Assembly: GCF_000149955.1 (NCBI RefSeq)
Contig: NC_030991.1
Location: 2,168,340 to 2,232,339 of the forward strand
Length of the DNA stretch: 64,000 nucleotides
Reading direction: 5' to 3'
Source: Fusarium oxysporum f. sp. lycopersici 4287
Lineage: Eukaryota; Ascomycota; Sordariomycetes; Hypocreales; Nectriaceae
The stretch's first letter is position 1. Each line of letters starts with the position of its first letter. This document shows positions 1 to 10,862 of this stretch, in pieces. The position numbers and the translations under genes were made by a program. The notes under the pieces are model-generated. The model ran no database searches. It was given only the letters and a program-made list of their open reading frames with translations, and was not told where the DNA came from.

Positions 1-136
1 GGCGGTTCGCTTTTGTCGTGAGCTCGAGGTATGGTCATCTTCTTGTGCTCCGTCTGGGCCCGGCTCTGCCCAGGGCTTGCTCGCTACTGTCCCTAGAGAA
101 AATTCGTCTGATTGTTGTCGGTAGGCTGTTGTTCGG

Positions 137-544
137 TTATAATCGGAGGCAGTTTGAACATTTTGAGACAGGTCTGACGTGGGAAGACCACCATATGTTG
201 GTTGATCTAGACTGAGGTCCCAAGGAATGGGCTCCATGATATCCATTGACGTATCCGCTACATCCATTGGGTTTAGTCACGACTGCGAGTTCCAAGTAGC
301 TTTGGTGTGACATACAGAAATTTAGTGTCATATCTACATCCAGAATGGGTGATGAGATGCAGTCAGATTCTGGAGAGGAATCGGCTGTGCTCTGGAAAGG
401 CGACTGTGCAGGGTCATCGAAAAAAAGGCCCGGGAAGTCCTTTCCATAGTAGTTTTCGTAAAATGGTGCCTTATTGGAGTAATAGTCGGATCTGGGAATG
501 GGTTGATCCCACACAGGTGGAAATTGACCGATTTCTGACGCCAC
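137..544 (-). CDS. uncharacterised open frame, possibly an exon
   Basis: A 136-codon stop-free frame. Its first in-frame start-like codon is GTG, so it is more likely an exon or a chance frame than a complete gene. It is rich in Pro, Ser, Asp and aromatic residues (for example FPGLFFDDPAQSPF) and I recognise no domain. Just upstream on the same strand there is an ATG at 849 followed by GTAAGT donors at 792 and 646 and AG acceptors at 724 and 548. However, joining these exons reads into a different frame from this one, so I could not build a consistent gene model. A real minus-strand gene between 137 and 849 is possible but unproven. Confidence 0.2.
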   Translation of the reverse strand: MASEIGQFPPVWDQPIPRSDYYSNKAPFYENYYGKDFPGLFFDDPAQSPFQSTADSSPESDCISSPILDVDMTLNFCMSHQSYLELAVVTKPNGCSGYVNGYHGAHSLGPQSRSTNIWWSSHVRPVSKCSNCLRL

Positions 545-849
545 AGCCTAACAAACGATGAGTATGTTCTTCAAGTTGGAATATGACAATGCCCCACGGT
601 TTGTTCCAGCGATCTGGATACTTAATGATGTGCCGCGGAAACTTACGCAAGAGCGCCACAGGGATGCCGGCTTTTGGGGGAATGTGGAGCAGGATGCTGG
701 GGAGAAGGATGTGTTTGGGTAGGCTGATTTGCACGGAGTAGCTAGGGATAGACCCCGAGTGGATTCAGTGACAGAGGATCCCCGGTACTTACATTTTCAC
801 TTGTGCGACATGACAGAACCAGGTCAAAAGGACATATCGTAGCGTCCAT

Positions 850-2245
850 TTTCGTGCGGGAGATAAGGTTAGTGTGACCTCAATAGTGATTTTTGCGCTG
901 TCTAGAGAATGGATTACGTGTGAGATGGCCTGATGGGCGAGAACTATGATTCTTCAGGGACTTGATATAACCTTTGAGTTGAAGTATTTCTGGATGCCGG
1001 GAATAACACTATCCGGCAGCAACTTAGTCCTTGGTGAAAGTATGGGCTGATTAGAACGGCGATTGCCGAGTCACGGGGAAGGCCCATGGGCGGCCCAGGA
1101 CGGGATGCTACCCTGTCCTACCCCACTCCGATGTATTCGCAGGGGTTCCGAATCGCACGATCGAACGATGGGCTCAAGTTCTGGACCTTTTCAGCCACGC
1201 TTGTTTCAGCCAATCATCAGCATCTTATTGATGCTGATCCATAGTTTTTTGTCCAAGGGTCTGAGCCGGTACTTGTGTACGTCATACGATACATATGACG
1301 AATGGGTTACAGGGGGGGTTGAATCCCGCCTCTAGGTCTAGACTGGGGCAGTTGGCAAGGGAAACCCTGCAGGGACTAAGCTACAGACTTTGTATCTACT
1401 ATGTACTGTAGGATTTACCAGCAATTCGGCGATAAGGCTTTAAGGGGCGTGCGGGGTTTGGGGTCTAGATTGCGGACGACCTCCATGGCGAATTATAGGG
1501 CGAGATGGAAGCCATGTGGCATCGGCCATTACAATCTACTATCAATGCTAACAAAAAGTGGGCGGTCAAGGCTTCAGGTATGGTGACATTTGTGGAGAAA
1601 AATATACAGATCGAAATATGCATATGCAATTGATCTTATCTCACCTTGTTTTATCCACAGCTCCGGGCGTCCTCTACTTGATTTGAACTTCGTACTGAGC
1701 CATGGCTGCGAGAATGATAGCTAGTGCTCACCTATTAAAGGTCCCACAACTGATGCAACGGAAGTGCCCGTCTTCCATCACGCCACCACGCGACAGTACG
1801 AGTTACCTCGTGGCTGTGATAGCTAAAAGTGACATGATGCGGGGTCTCGACCGGTGCAAGCATCAGGGGAGAATAAATCATGCATGCGTGTATGTTTTCT
1901 TAAACGACCGATGCCCTGGCGTGCGCCCATGGCTTTCTCCCTGGCGAATGTACACCGAGAGAAGAGATGCATAGAAAACTTTCGATGTTTTAGCGTACCT
2001 CCACATTTGTGTCACCAATTGCTATCTTGCACCGCTTCCCCTCAGCCTCATCATATTCTAAGAACCAAAAAGTTTAACCTCTTTACAGCTAATATTGCTA
2101 TAATTGAGCGCTTGGCACCATTTGATTCTGCAGCTGTCGCATTCCCACCGTCGGTCACGTCGGCACCACTCAGCGATACTATTCCAGCCTTCACACCGTT
2201 CCCACTTTGAGCGCTTACCCACATCTCCCTGTACTTGATCCAAAA
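850..2245. other. intergenic region upstream of the PP1-subunit gene
   Basis: No convincing coding frame on either strand; the open frames present are short and without recognisable domains. No RNA gene or transposon terminus was recognised. It must hold the promoter of the plus-strand gene starting at 2246, but I see no specific regulatory motif I can defend. Confidence 0.4.
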
Positions 2246-3613
2246 ATGCCATATACCCGTCCATTGAAACCATCTCCATGCTCCCCGCCATCTGAGACAG
2301 TACATTTGGATGTACCATGGTCTTTGCAAACGAAACCCCAACAATCTGAGAACCAATCCACCAAGATTCTCCTCCAAGGGCTGAGGGAATCTCGGACGCA
2401 TGAATCATCCGTGACGCCGCCCCCTTCAGATATTGTGGCAGATCTAAGAGCACCCTGTGATACCCCTCACGACTCCGATGATGCAGTCCTTACTGAATCT
2501 GAAGACGAAACAGAGGACTGGCAACAAAGCAAACAGCGGGCAATTCGCAAAATGTCTGGTGAGTTGGTCCGGCCCATACTACGTCCGCCATTTCGTCAGC
2601 GCACTGCCAGCATGCCAACCAGTCCCACCGCCACAAAGTCGGTTAGCTTCCACAGCCACTTGGAAGAGACTCTCAATTTCTTTCGACTGGATTGTCCCCT
2701 TTCTATCAGCGCTGGGTCACAGTTTGGTCAAGTTGATAAGAACAGCAGGGAACGTCCCATGTCCCGACAAGATGTAGCGGGTCGGTGGGAGATGGTTACG
2801 CCAAACTTCCCGCGACAGAGCGGATCGCGCGAGTCTCAATTCGTGTATATCAAGAAATTGAGGTTATTAGACGACCAAAATTCCATGCAAGGTTTGGTGG
2901 CTGTCCGGGATGTGGCATTTCGAAAGTCAGTTACCTGTCGCTTCACGTTTGACAACTGGAAGACGATCTCGGACGTCGCCGCAGCATACAGCGATGGAAA
3001 CGCCTCAGGAGAAGCACCTTCGGGCTACGACTTTTTCGTCTTCACCATTGAGCTCTCCGACATTGTCAATCTCGAATCCAAAATTGCCTACTTGTGCGTA
3101 CGCTACACGGTCAATGGCCAAGAGTATTGGGACAACAACTCTGGCCGCAACTATCAGGTCTGTTTTTTCAAGAAGACTTTGCCGCTGGATGACAATATCG
3201 TGGCTCAGATTGTTTCATTACAGTCACATAATGGAGTCCCCAATAATGTCACCGTGGTGAAGGCCACGTCTAGTTCCTTTCGAGGGCTGGACCTCGCAAA
3301 ACGTTACAGCATCAGCGCACCACTTAATGCAACGGTCCGGGCTGCCAGACGCAAAGCATCTAGAAACGACACCTCAGTGTCTATGAACGCTACAGTTGGC
3401 AGTTTCAGGCTATCGTCTTGTTCATTTTCACAAAAGTCAACAAAGTCTGGCATCAGCCCAGGCTGCTCCGAGTCAAAATTCACCATCTCAATGCGCAGTG
3501 GCTTCGACAGATACTGCTCTCAGCGCGCGCTGACAGCACGCACCCTCCTTAGTGACATCGACATGCACGACAACTTAAACACACTACCCTTTCGTCCGTA
3601 CGGGTTATGTTGA
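2246..3613 (+). CDS. protein phosphatase 1 glycogen-targeting regulatory subunit (CBM21)
   Basis: A 455-residue single-exon protein that would bring type-1 protein phosphatase to glycogen, as the yeast Gac1/Pig family does, promoting dephosphorylation of glycogen synthase. Seen in the sequence: an acidic, Ser/Pro-rich N-terminus; the PP1-docking RVxF-type motif KSVSF at residues 131-135, followed by the family-typical LEETLNFFRLDCPLSIS stretch; and a CBM21 carbohydrate-binding module at about residues 199-307 with its hallmark VRDVAFRKSV, RFTFDNWKT and GQEYWDNNSGRNYQVCF segments. I chose the ATG at 2246; the frame stays open 13 codons further upstream but has no ATG there. The Ser/Asn-rich C-terminus is unassigned. 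There is no frameshift, and it is one of the few intact host genes here. Confidence 0.88.
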   Translation: MPYTRPLKPSPCSPPSETVHLDVPWSLQTKPQQSENQSTKILLQGLRESRTHESSVTPPPSDIVADLRAPCDTPHDSDDAVLTESEDETEDWQQSKQRAIRKMSGELVRPILRPPFRQRTASMPTSPTATKSVSFHSHLEETLNFFRLDCPLSISAGSQFGQVDKNSRERPMSRQDVAGRWEMVTPNFPRQSGSRESQFVYIKKLRLLDDQNSMQGLVAVRDVAFRKSVTCRFTFDNWKTISDVAAAYSDGNASGEAPSGYDFFVFTIELSDIVNLESKIAYLCVRYTVNGQEYWDNNSGRNYQVCFFKKTLPLDDNIVAQIVSLQSHNGVPNNVTVVKATSSSFRGLDLAKRYSISAPLNATVRAARRKASRNDTSVSMNATVGSFRLSSCSFSQKSTKSGISPGCSESKFTISMRSGFDRYCSQRALTARTLLSDIDMHDNLNTLPFRPYGLC

Positions 3614-5005
3614 ATGATGATGGATCGATGGTTTCACTTTTGCCACTGGCTGTATTTCTGATTTGTGTTCTGCTGCCACTGGCCATGCTCGATAATATAA
3701 ATGAAGAGAATAGATCTCGGGTCGAGCGGATCCGATATAACAAAGCAGAGACAGTGTAAAAATTAGGGTCCAAAAGTCCGTGAACAAAACCTCAGCTTCG
3801 CGTCAACGACAACAACGCGATTTGACATCTCAACAACCTCAATCGTTCGCAATAATAGCAAATGGATACTTCAGAACGTGGGACTTTCCATGAATCATGT
3901 ACTAAGCGCCGGCATACCGGTAATCATGAATTTTCTTCGGAGGCAAAAGCTCCTATCAGGCTTGTCAACAAATAAATGAAATCAAATAAATCCAAATAAA
4001 TCCAAATCAAATCAAATCAAATCGAGTCGAAATGAACTCAAATCAAATCAAATTGCGGGAGCCGAATTTATTTGGATATCTGGATTCATTTGGATTGAAG
4101 CACTGACCAATCATTGCTGGTATTGTAACCCCTGGTTGACCCACTCCCGCCCAACGCGTACCTTAAAGTTCTTGCGTCCGTCGCGTTTCGAGTTGCCTGA
4201 CGAAGCCACCTGTTAGATTGGCGGCTTGGGAATTGTTAGATACGCGAGTAGGGTTAATATCCAATTAAAATAGGATTAATTTTCACACTTGAGGATCAAT
4301 CTAGTCCCCAGGAGCTTCTGTCTCTGTTCTGTCCTTTTTTGGTGTTTTCCCCGCTACCCGGTATTGATATATCCGGGGACCCACAAAATACATGTTTCTT
4401 TTATCGAGGCGCTATCACTAATCCAACAGGAATGGGCTCCACTTCCCTTATTGCAATATTATTCTTGTATCCAAAAGAGGGGTTTCACCCCTCTTTGACA
4501 GACTGATCAAAGAATCAAGTCGACGATCAATAACATCACAACATTCTGGTACACACTTGGATACACTCACCCCATCGTATTCATGCGTATCTAACACCAC
4601 CTGTCCCCACACCCTCGTAGTAGTAGTAGTAGTATTTATTACGCCCGGGAGAACGGACCTCATAGGGCCTGTGGCTACGCTAAGCTATTCACGTATTCCC
4701 CGCTTTTCGTCCATTCTACACAAAAGAAAGCCCTACTGCTCTTCCAGTTCTTACTTTTCTAGCCCCGTTTGCTTGAACTCTGCTTGACAGACCTGCTTGA
4801 AGGCCAACCAATACCATCTCCAAGTGTTCAGCATCCTATCTTCAGCAGCTGAAGCATGGTCTGTCAACTTGAGGCTGTTTGTTGTTAGTAATCAGCTGTG
4901 ATGTTAATATTAGTAGTCATTTGTTTTCTCCTTCTCAAACTCCTTCCTGGCTCAATCTTCCTGTCGCCATCGCAAATTTGACTGTCGCTCGCACCGCCTC
5001 CAGGT
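3614..5005. repeat. low-complexity spacer with microsatellites and a Tc1-like terminus scar
   Basis: No gene seen. It holds a degenerate pentamer tract (AAATC/AAATA units) at about 3970-4057, a (TAG)n microsatellite at 4618-4634, and at about 3756-3783 a stretch reading AAAATTAGGGTCCAAAAGTC that strongly resembles the terminal inverted repeat of the Tc1/mariner element at 9162-10570. I did not find a matching second end, so it is probably a solo end or a MITE scar. Confidence 0.5.
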
Positions 5006-5211
5006 TATTGTTTATATTGCGCAGTAGTGCTAGGTGAAAATGTTTTTTTTTTTTTTTTTTGTAAAACTTGGTTGTTTCTTATTGAGCTGAGAGTTATTCT
5101 CGGGTTTATATCTCTAGATAATTGTATCTAGGACTTTAAACTTTAAATCTAGGACTTTCAGACTAACAGTCTGAATCCTGAAGGGAAGGGGGATTCCCGG
5201 ATTTTCTAACA
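5006..5211 (-). mobile_element. solo or partial LTR, copy 1
   Basis: About 206 bp matching, in the same orientation, the interrupted LTR at 36676-38859 and, inverted, the one at 55302-57334. Read on the minus strand it starts TGTTAGAAAATCCGGG, contains the block TCAGACTGTTAGTCTGAAAG and a TATA-like TATAAACCCGAGAA, and ends with GCGCAATATAAACAA. Relative to copy 2 it lacks an internal stretch near the 3' end and has a poly-A tract (poly-T on the plus strand, about 5041-5060) where copies 2 and 3 carry transposon insertions. No matching 5-bp target duplication is visible. Its TG end lies 3 bp from the stop codon of the LINE. Confidence 0.65.
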
Positions 5212-5214
5212 CCT

Positions 5215-6990
5215 CTACTTTGCTCCGTCTGACGCCGACTTTCCACCTAGAAAGAAGGAAAGGTTGCCCATCATGTTTTGTCCTACTCGACGCATGGCTT
5301 CACGCCCTGCTTCCCATCTTGTGCATCGGAACAGAAAATGCTCCATTGTCTCTGGTCCACATCCACATTCACACATGTCCGACTCTGCGGCCCCGATCTT
5401 GTTGAGGTAGCTGTTGATCTTCGCCATTCCCGTGCGGAGCTGCGAGAGCACTCCGGCTTCTCGTCTCTTGCAAATGTCGTATAGTGCTTGCGTATGTTTG
5501 CCTGGTAGGGCCCGATCTATCCGTTTGGAGTAGTTGCCTACATTGTTGGGTAGTTTCCGTTGCTGATGCAGCTGCGACACTGCCAGCCTGAGCCGCGTGG
5601 AGCGGGCCTGGTACGGTAGCGATTGCGGCGTGCATCCCGCTCTGGTAGCCTTCTTGGCTTGTCTCTTTGTTTCACGACTCATGCTGAGGTCATCGTCTCT
5701 GGATGGTACCCAGATCCTCTTGACTCTATTGTTTCCCTTTTTCAGTCGCTCGATGTGCTCGTAGATCTGACGGATGGAGGTCTGGCCTGATTGCTGTTGC
5801 GGTCGGGCAATCGCCTTGAGTGACGACTGGCTACTTGACAGCGCCGTAAGCTTTCGACATTGTAGACCATCCGGCATGCATCGCAATGCCATCGCTATCG
5901 CCTCCAGCTCGGCGGTGTACGGGTTCTGATCGTCTCGTGACCCGAGCGTGGCCGAGTACCTGGCCACTATCCTGTCTGTTTGACCAGGCGATCTTTGGGC
6001 CACGATGCCGCCCATACCCACTAGACCTCCCCTGTCGGAAGCACTGGTCGCAATGGCAATGTCGTTGACGTTCTTTGCAGCTATTTTCGCCGCTTCACGA
6101 TCGGCCTCGCGTACAAGCGGCACCCGGTTGTACCACGGTGGTACCGCATAGGCCTCAATCGTTTCCATCCGCTCCGTTCCGCTGCCTTCATACGCAAGCG
6201 CCAGCTTCTTCAACGGTGACATGTATCTTCGACTCGCCGACACTTTGAAGGCTGCTAGCGGGTGCGTTTTTGGCACCGTCTTGATGTTGATGTACATCTG
6301 CATGCCTGCTTGAGCATGTCGCTCGCATACCGTCTGTATGTTGGCTTCTGCCTCCATCACTGCTGTCGCGACTGTCCGGAAAGCACCCGTGATGGCTCGT
6401 ACTCCTATCTTCTGAGCCCTGTTGAACCAGCTCAGTGCTCTTTCGTTTCGTGCATGCGACCACACGACCGAAGCGTAGTCCATCGCCGGAGCGACGGTCG
6501 CCGTAAACAGCTGCCTAGCCGTGCGTGGAGATAGCATCCTCAGACTTCTCAGACACATGGCCGCCGTGAGACCTCTGGTGGCCGCTTCAGCGATGTGTTT
6601 CTTGAATCTTAGTCCTGCATCCATGATGACGCCCAGAATTTTGGCCTTCCGCTTCGGCTTGATCACATCTCCCTTGATCGTGAACGGTATGCGGCTGGTA
6701 CGGTCGATGACGCGGGTAAAGTGCACGATGGTCGTCTTGTCGCACTCAAATGTCGCTCCGCTGCGTCTTTCCCAGTCCAGTGCACGGTCGATGATGGCCT
6801 GAATGCCCTCTCTGTTGTCTTCGGCCGTCGGACCTGTGACCCAGGCTAAGTAGTCGTCGACAAACGCAATCGAGCCTCCGTTCGAGTCTATCCTGCTCTG
6901 CACTAAGTCTGAATTGAAGAACAGGAACAGTATCGGCGATAGTGGTGACCCTTGCGGGAGGCCAGCTTGTGGCAGTTCCCGCGGGCGCAT
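5215..6990 (-). pseudogene. Tad-type LINE ORF2: reverse transcriptase C-terminal half with RNase H (5' truncated)
   Basis: A 591-codon open frame from a non-LTR retrotransposon. It begins inside the reverse transcriptase domain at LPQGSPLSPILFLFFNSDLV (residues 11-30) and includes the catalytic FVDDY motif (residues 43-47). An RNase H-like region follows (about residues 315-430): the TAELEAIAMAL glutamate is kept, but the usual TDSQ aspartate position reads SSSQ, so RNase H is probably inactive. It ends with a Cys-rich CECGCGPETMEHFLFRC motif typical of fungal LINE C-termini. The endonuclease and the first RT motifs are missing, as expected for 5' truncation. The 3' UTR is absent because the LTR copy abuts the stop codon. 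Confidence 0.85.
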
Positions 6991-7138
6991 TACTTACGCG
7001 TGTAAACACGCGTAAACGCGTACTTCAGCTTTCTTACATCATCTACTCTCTTTGCTGTAATTTCAATTCGAGGTTTCCTCCAACGATTTTAAAAGCTCGT
7101 ACCATCGAGAGGCTAGTGGACTATAAACGACTTTCACT

Positions 7139-8326
7139 ATGGAACTTGAAGATCTCTTTTACTACGATCCTTCTTGGCGTATCATTATTTGCAAACAGTG
7201 TGGCGTTGTACCGCAAACCAATATCACCCGGCATATCCGACGGCACCACAACGCGACGCGTGCCTTTAAGGTTGCTGCCATACAGCTATTTGAGCGAAGT
7301 TTGGACCATCTACCTCTCATACGAGACGGCGATGAGATATGTAAGAACGTGCGACCGTTGCCGATCGCCCATCCGATTCGGTTCCTTGATATTTTTCACG
7401 ATGGAATTTGTTGTCTACTTTGTCAAGAAGACCGAGACCGGTATGTCTGTCGAGGCCGCACAGCAATAGAAGATCATCTCAAAAAGGTTCATAATCAACC
7501 ATTGCACCAACCAGGGCGTAGACGAAGGGGAGAGGCCGGAGGGGTCAAAGGTTTGACCCAGGCCGGTCTGGTCCGGACTCCAGTCGCTTGTCAAACCCTT
7601 TTTCACGGCCCACGATGCAGGTACTTTATCGTCAAGACTCGCAAAGTTCACGAGGAAATAGAGGAAAGCCCATCTGGATCTGATGCAGGAAGTGACGCAA
7701 CTAACATGGGCCCTGCGTTTACTCAACCTAGACTCGAGGACATCATAAACCTTCAGCTTGCTCAGCAGGAAAACGAAAACTCAGCAGTATCAAACCAGAC
7801 TGGCTTTAACATAAACCTTCTATCTTCTGACCCGCGACATCAATCCCAGTGGCTTCGAGTCACGGAATGGCCCCGCTTCCTAGAGCCCTACAAACAAGAG
7901 CTCCCTCAGGTCGCTGCTCTAGTTTCACTTCCAAACCTAGCCAAGTCCTATGAGCTAGGCTCCCCAGGCTGTTCTGAAATTTTACTCTCTATTCTTCTTG
8001 ATTCTCTTTCGCGCGTGATCACCCGATCACGGAGTTCGCTTCAGGATGGCACGTTGAACGCTTTCGACCAACATCGGCTCAACTTTTTTATCGCTGGTCG
8101 CTCGTCCCGTAAGCCACGAATCCACAACCTAAGAGAAGATACGTATAAAAAATATAGCCGAGTCCTTCAGCATTTAAGGTGCTACCTTTTTCGCTTGGCA
8201 TGGCTAAACACAGGCCCAAAATTCCATTACCGGCTCACTGAGGGGCAACTCCGGAACCGGTGTTCTGCACAGTGGATACGTCCAGAGTTCCTGAAGACCA
8301 CATTGGAGAAGCTACATCGACGATGA
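7139..8326 (+). CDS. OrsD/DUF3505-like C2H2 zinc-finger protein, 3' end replaced by LINE sequence
   Basis: A 395-residue frame with ATG at 7139. The N-terminal half has paired zinc-finger-like segments: CKQCGVVPQTNITRHIRRHH (residues 18-37) and a second CxxC...H...H set with CCLLCQ near residue 90 and EDHLKKVH about 20 residues later, followed by GRRRRGEAGG. This matches the OrsD (former DUF3505) domain that recurs in fungal secondary-metabolism and telomere-linked or mobile-element proteins. From about 8255 onward the DNA is LINE gag sequence, so the last 20 or so residues are an out-of-frame read of the retroelement and the natural C-terminus is lost. The region upstream (6991-7020) carries repeated ACGCGT palindromes. 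The function of the domain is not established. Confidence 0.55.
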   Translation: MELEDLFYYDPSWRIIICKQCGVVPQTNITRHIRRHHNATRAFKVAAIQLFERSLDHLPLIRDGDEICKNVRPLPIAHPIRFLDIFHDGICCLLCQEDRDRYVCRGRTAIEDHLKKVHNQPLHQPGRRRRGEAGGVKGLTQAGLVRTPVACQTLFHGPRCRYFIVKTRKVHEEIEESPSGSDAGSDATNMGPAFTQPRLEDIINLQLAQQENENSAVSNQTGFNINLLSSDPRHQSQWLRVTEWPRFLEPYKQELPQVAALVSLPNLAKSYELGSPGCSEILLSILLDSLSRVITRSRSSLQDGTLNAFDQHRLNFFIAGRSSRKPRIHNLREDTYKKYSRVLQHLRCYLFRLAWLNTGPKFHYRLTEGQLRNRCSAQWIRPEFLKTTLEKLHRR

Positions 8327-9045
8327 TCCACAAGACAGTTGAGCAGGAAATGCGAAAGTCGAGTGACCAACCTCACTTGCGATGCGTCGCAGTGACCAGA
8401 GATGGACGGAATACCAACCGCCTCAGGATCATTGGTAGGAACGAAGAAGAAATACAAAAGATCAAGACCACCCTCGAAACCAGGAAGCTCCAGGTGCAAG
8501 AGTCCTTCGAGACCAATTATGTCCTATCAAAGTTGATAGCATGAATCGTACCACCGTTTTTGACCAGGAATTTAATGTTCTCCCCGGAGCAATGGAAGCC
8601 TTGAGCCATGAGAATGGAGTCCAGATTGCCAAAGTGGCCTGGCTGAGCCGAAAGGTCAACCCTAAGACATATGGGCCCATGGTGGTGTACCTCACTAAAA
8701 ACAACGATGCCAAGAGACTACTACAGACTTTCTCGTCGCAGGTGAATCGACATATAAGAGTGTATTCGAGCAGATCACTGGACCGGAATAATGCTGTAAC
8801 TGCCAAGGGCTCGGTCACAAAGCATTCTTGTGCAGCAAGAATCGAGTATGTGCAAGATGCGCCGCCGAGAGCCACCATTACAGTGAGTGCCAGGCACAGA
8901 CACCCAAATGCGCTCTCTGCAGCGGTCCGCATGAGTCATTCAGTAGAAATTGCCTGAAACTTCACCCCAGGCGGCATGACGAAAGCCTCGTGAACGATAA
9001 TCAACTTCAGGATTACGCAGCAATAGCGATCCAACCGAAGCATAG
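8260..9045 (+). pseudogene. LINE ORF1 (gag) remnant with CCHC zinc knuckles
   Basis: Three overlapping frames together give a degraded Tad-type gag. The first part has SRVPEDHIGEATSTMIHK and the nucleic-acid-binding region; the second has GVQIAKVAWLSRK and KTYGPMVVYL; the last has zinc knuckles, CQGLGHKAFLC followed by CARCAAESHHYSEC and CALCSGPHESFSRNC. At least two frameshifts (near 8540 and 8730-8820) separate the parts. Both the 5' end and everything downstream of the knuckles are missing, which is unusual for a LINE because normal 5' truncation preserves the 3' end. It lies on the opposite strand from the RT fragment at 5215-6990. Confidence 0.7.
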
Positions 9046-9082
9046 GTTTTCTTTTTCTTTTTTCTTTTTTTTTCTTTTTCTT
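9046..9082 (+). repeat. T-rich pyrimidine tract
   Basis: A run of T with scattered C directly after the LINE gag remnant and before the Tc1/mariner element. It has no coding content. Confidence 0.8.
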
Positions 9083-9161
9083 ATCAGTAGTGGGTGCGCA
9101 ATTTTATTTGGGCACCTCGGTGCCTAGGTATTGGCCGCCACACCCAACCAATGCTCATGTA

Positions 9162-10570
9162 AAATTATGCTCCAAAAGTCTGTAAACACCCCACCCTGTA
9201 GCAACTCAACCGGTTCAACCATGATAACTTCACTTATATACATTTAATTCAATTAAATTCCAATCATAATAAAAGTCATATCATTTTGAAGCCCTGATTT
9301 TTCTCTTCAGTATTTTGTATACCATCCCCTTGCGCGAATACATGCGTCAAGTCGGCGGGGGAGTGAGTCAATCAGGCGGTTAATTTGCTCTGGTGTTATT
9401 GCTGCCCACGCCAACTTGATGTATTTTATCAACTTTGCCCTATCGACTTCGTTATTTTTCAAGAGATCTAAATGAGGAAACATCTTACGGATGTTTAGCT
9501 TCAATTGCTTCCAAATGTGCTCAATTGGGTTCAAATCAGGACTGTGAGCAGGCCAGTCAATCCAGGATATGCCGTGTTCCAACAGCCAGTTCGTTGTAGA
9601 CTCTGACGTGTGTATACGAGCATTATCTTGTTGAAAATGGCGAAAACCAGTCCAAATAGGAAGTAAACCTTCCTCTAAAGCCTGCTGATAACTCAGGGAA
9701 GTATATCCTCTTCTTCGTGCAGTCTGATCGCGGATCATGATCACGATATCAGATTTGCTGCCTCTCCAGATTGCTCCCCAGACCATGATAGATAATCGTG
9801 ACTTTCCGTGAACTGTCACATTAACTAATTCCTTTATGAACTTCTCATGAGGCTTCTGGAATACCTAACCTCGTTTATAATTGGGTTGCGATTGAACTGA
9901 CGATTCGTTGCTGAAAATAGTCTGAATGTATTATCAGTCGGGTGAACGATTCCCGGGCGGCGTCCATCAGCGAACTTTAAAACGACATACCTCCAGCAAT
10001 TCATCGATATCTTCCCTCCAAGCTTGACAACAAAGAAACCGCTGATGAGCGGTTTCTTTAGATAGCGGTATCCGTTGCATAGCCCTCCATTTGCGACCGT
10101 AATGGTACCTGATAACTCGGCGTATTGTTGTTCGTGAGATTTCGCCACCTAGATCATTAACTAGCGATTCATATGTGATCCTACGGTCGCGTTTAAGAGA
10201 TATTAATACGTACCGAATCTGCTGAACTGTAAGTTTCCTAGGACGCCCAGAACGACTCTTTTTGTCTAAGGTTTGGTGAGTTTTCCAGCGTTGAAAGATC
10301 TTGAAGACTGCGGCTGCAGAACATCCAGCCTCCTCAGCGACATCCCGGTATGACCTCCCGCTTTCTACAGCTTGAACGATAAGAGCTCTGGCAACCTCGC
10401 TCAGCTCGTGATTACTTTGGCGCCCGGCGCATATAACGGACAAAATCCCGTTCTTTTGCGACATCTTTTGTCGAAGTTGTAGACGATTGAAGAAGTTGGA
10501 CCAGTTCACTTTTATGGTGGTGGATCAGCTGTTGGCGGGGCAGCGTTTACAGACTTTTGGAGCATAATTT
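9162..10570 (-). mobile_element. Tc1/mariner element with matching TIRs and TA duplication
   Basis: The ends are inverted repeats of about 26 bp, AAATTATGCTCCAAAAGTCT at 9162 and its complement ending at 10570, each flanked by TA (9160-9161 and 10571-10572). Total length is 1409 bp. It encloses one minus-strand transposase gene that is broken internally. The match between the ends indicates the element itself is physically complete. Confidence 0.9.
9307..10509 (-). pseudogene. Tc1/mariner transposase (DD34E type), inactivated
   Basis: The N-terminal segment (9967-10509; ATG at 10509, or MSQKNG at 10464) has a helix-turn-helix region with SGRSYRDVAEEAGCSAAAVF and the GRPRKLT motif between its two DNA-binding halves. 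The C-terminal segment (9307-9819) has the catalytic FQQDNARIHTS aspartate and the PAHSPDLNPIEHIWK glutamate. Between them the frame is broken by stops or frameshifts (about 9820-9966), and the expected first catalytic aspartate reads Asn (FSNESS). The normal start and end are present, so this is a whole but dead copy; the Asp-to-Asn change and stops fit C-to-T decay. Confidence 0.85.
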
Positions 10571-10862
10571 TACCTTGTGGCTGATTGTGGCGCACTTACC
10601 CTGTCAACGCTTTGCAGGTGAACGCGTTCACACGTAATTTGCCATCAGCATCTGCAATAACGCAATAGTGAAACCACTTCAACAAAGCTCAACGTGCTGA
10701 ATCACCGGAATATCAATTGCGACTGGCAGCGTTTTTGTTTCATTGTCTCTGTTTTGCGCGATACGGTGTTTTTGACCTTATTTGAACTCGTCACATACGC
10801 CGACTGGCCGGTAAGTATTGACCACTTTTGCTATAAACCTCACTAATCCACTAAAAAACTAG
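10571..10862 (+). other. spacer ending in an intron acceptor of element A1
   Basis: No gene recognised. The last part, from the donor-like GTAAGTATTG at about 10811 to the AG at 10861-10862, corresponds to intron 1 of the Fot/pogo family A seen complete in A2. Sequence upstream of 10811 does not resemble the family's exon 1, so the junction lies near there. Confidence 0.5.

Noticed and set aside
2051..2453. Minus-strand open frames over the start of the PP1-subunit gene
   Set aside because: They lie antisense to a clearly coding gene and show no recognisable motif.
3970..4060. Considered as a CRISPR-like array because of the regular short repeats
   Set aside because: Units are 5 bp without spacers; a simple microsatellite in a eukaryote.
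5006..5211. Considered as the LINE's own 3' UTR
   Set aside because: The same sequence occurs at 36.7-38.9 kb and 55.3-57.3 kb without LINE sequence and with TG...CA-type ends, so an LTR is the better reading.
5220..6802. Plus-strand frames across the LINE
   Set aside because: Shadows of the reverse transcriptase frame on the other strand.
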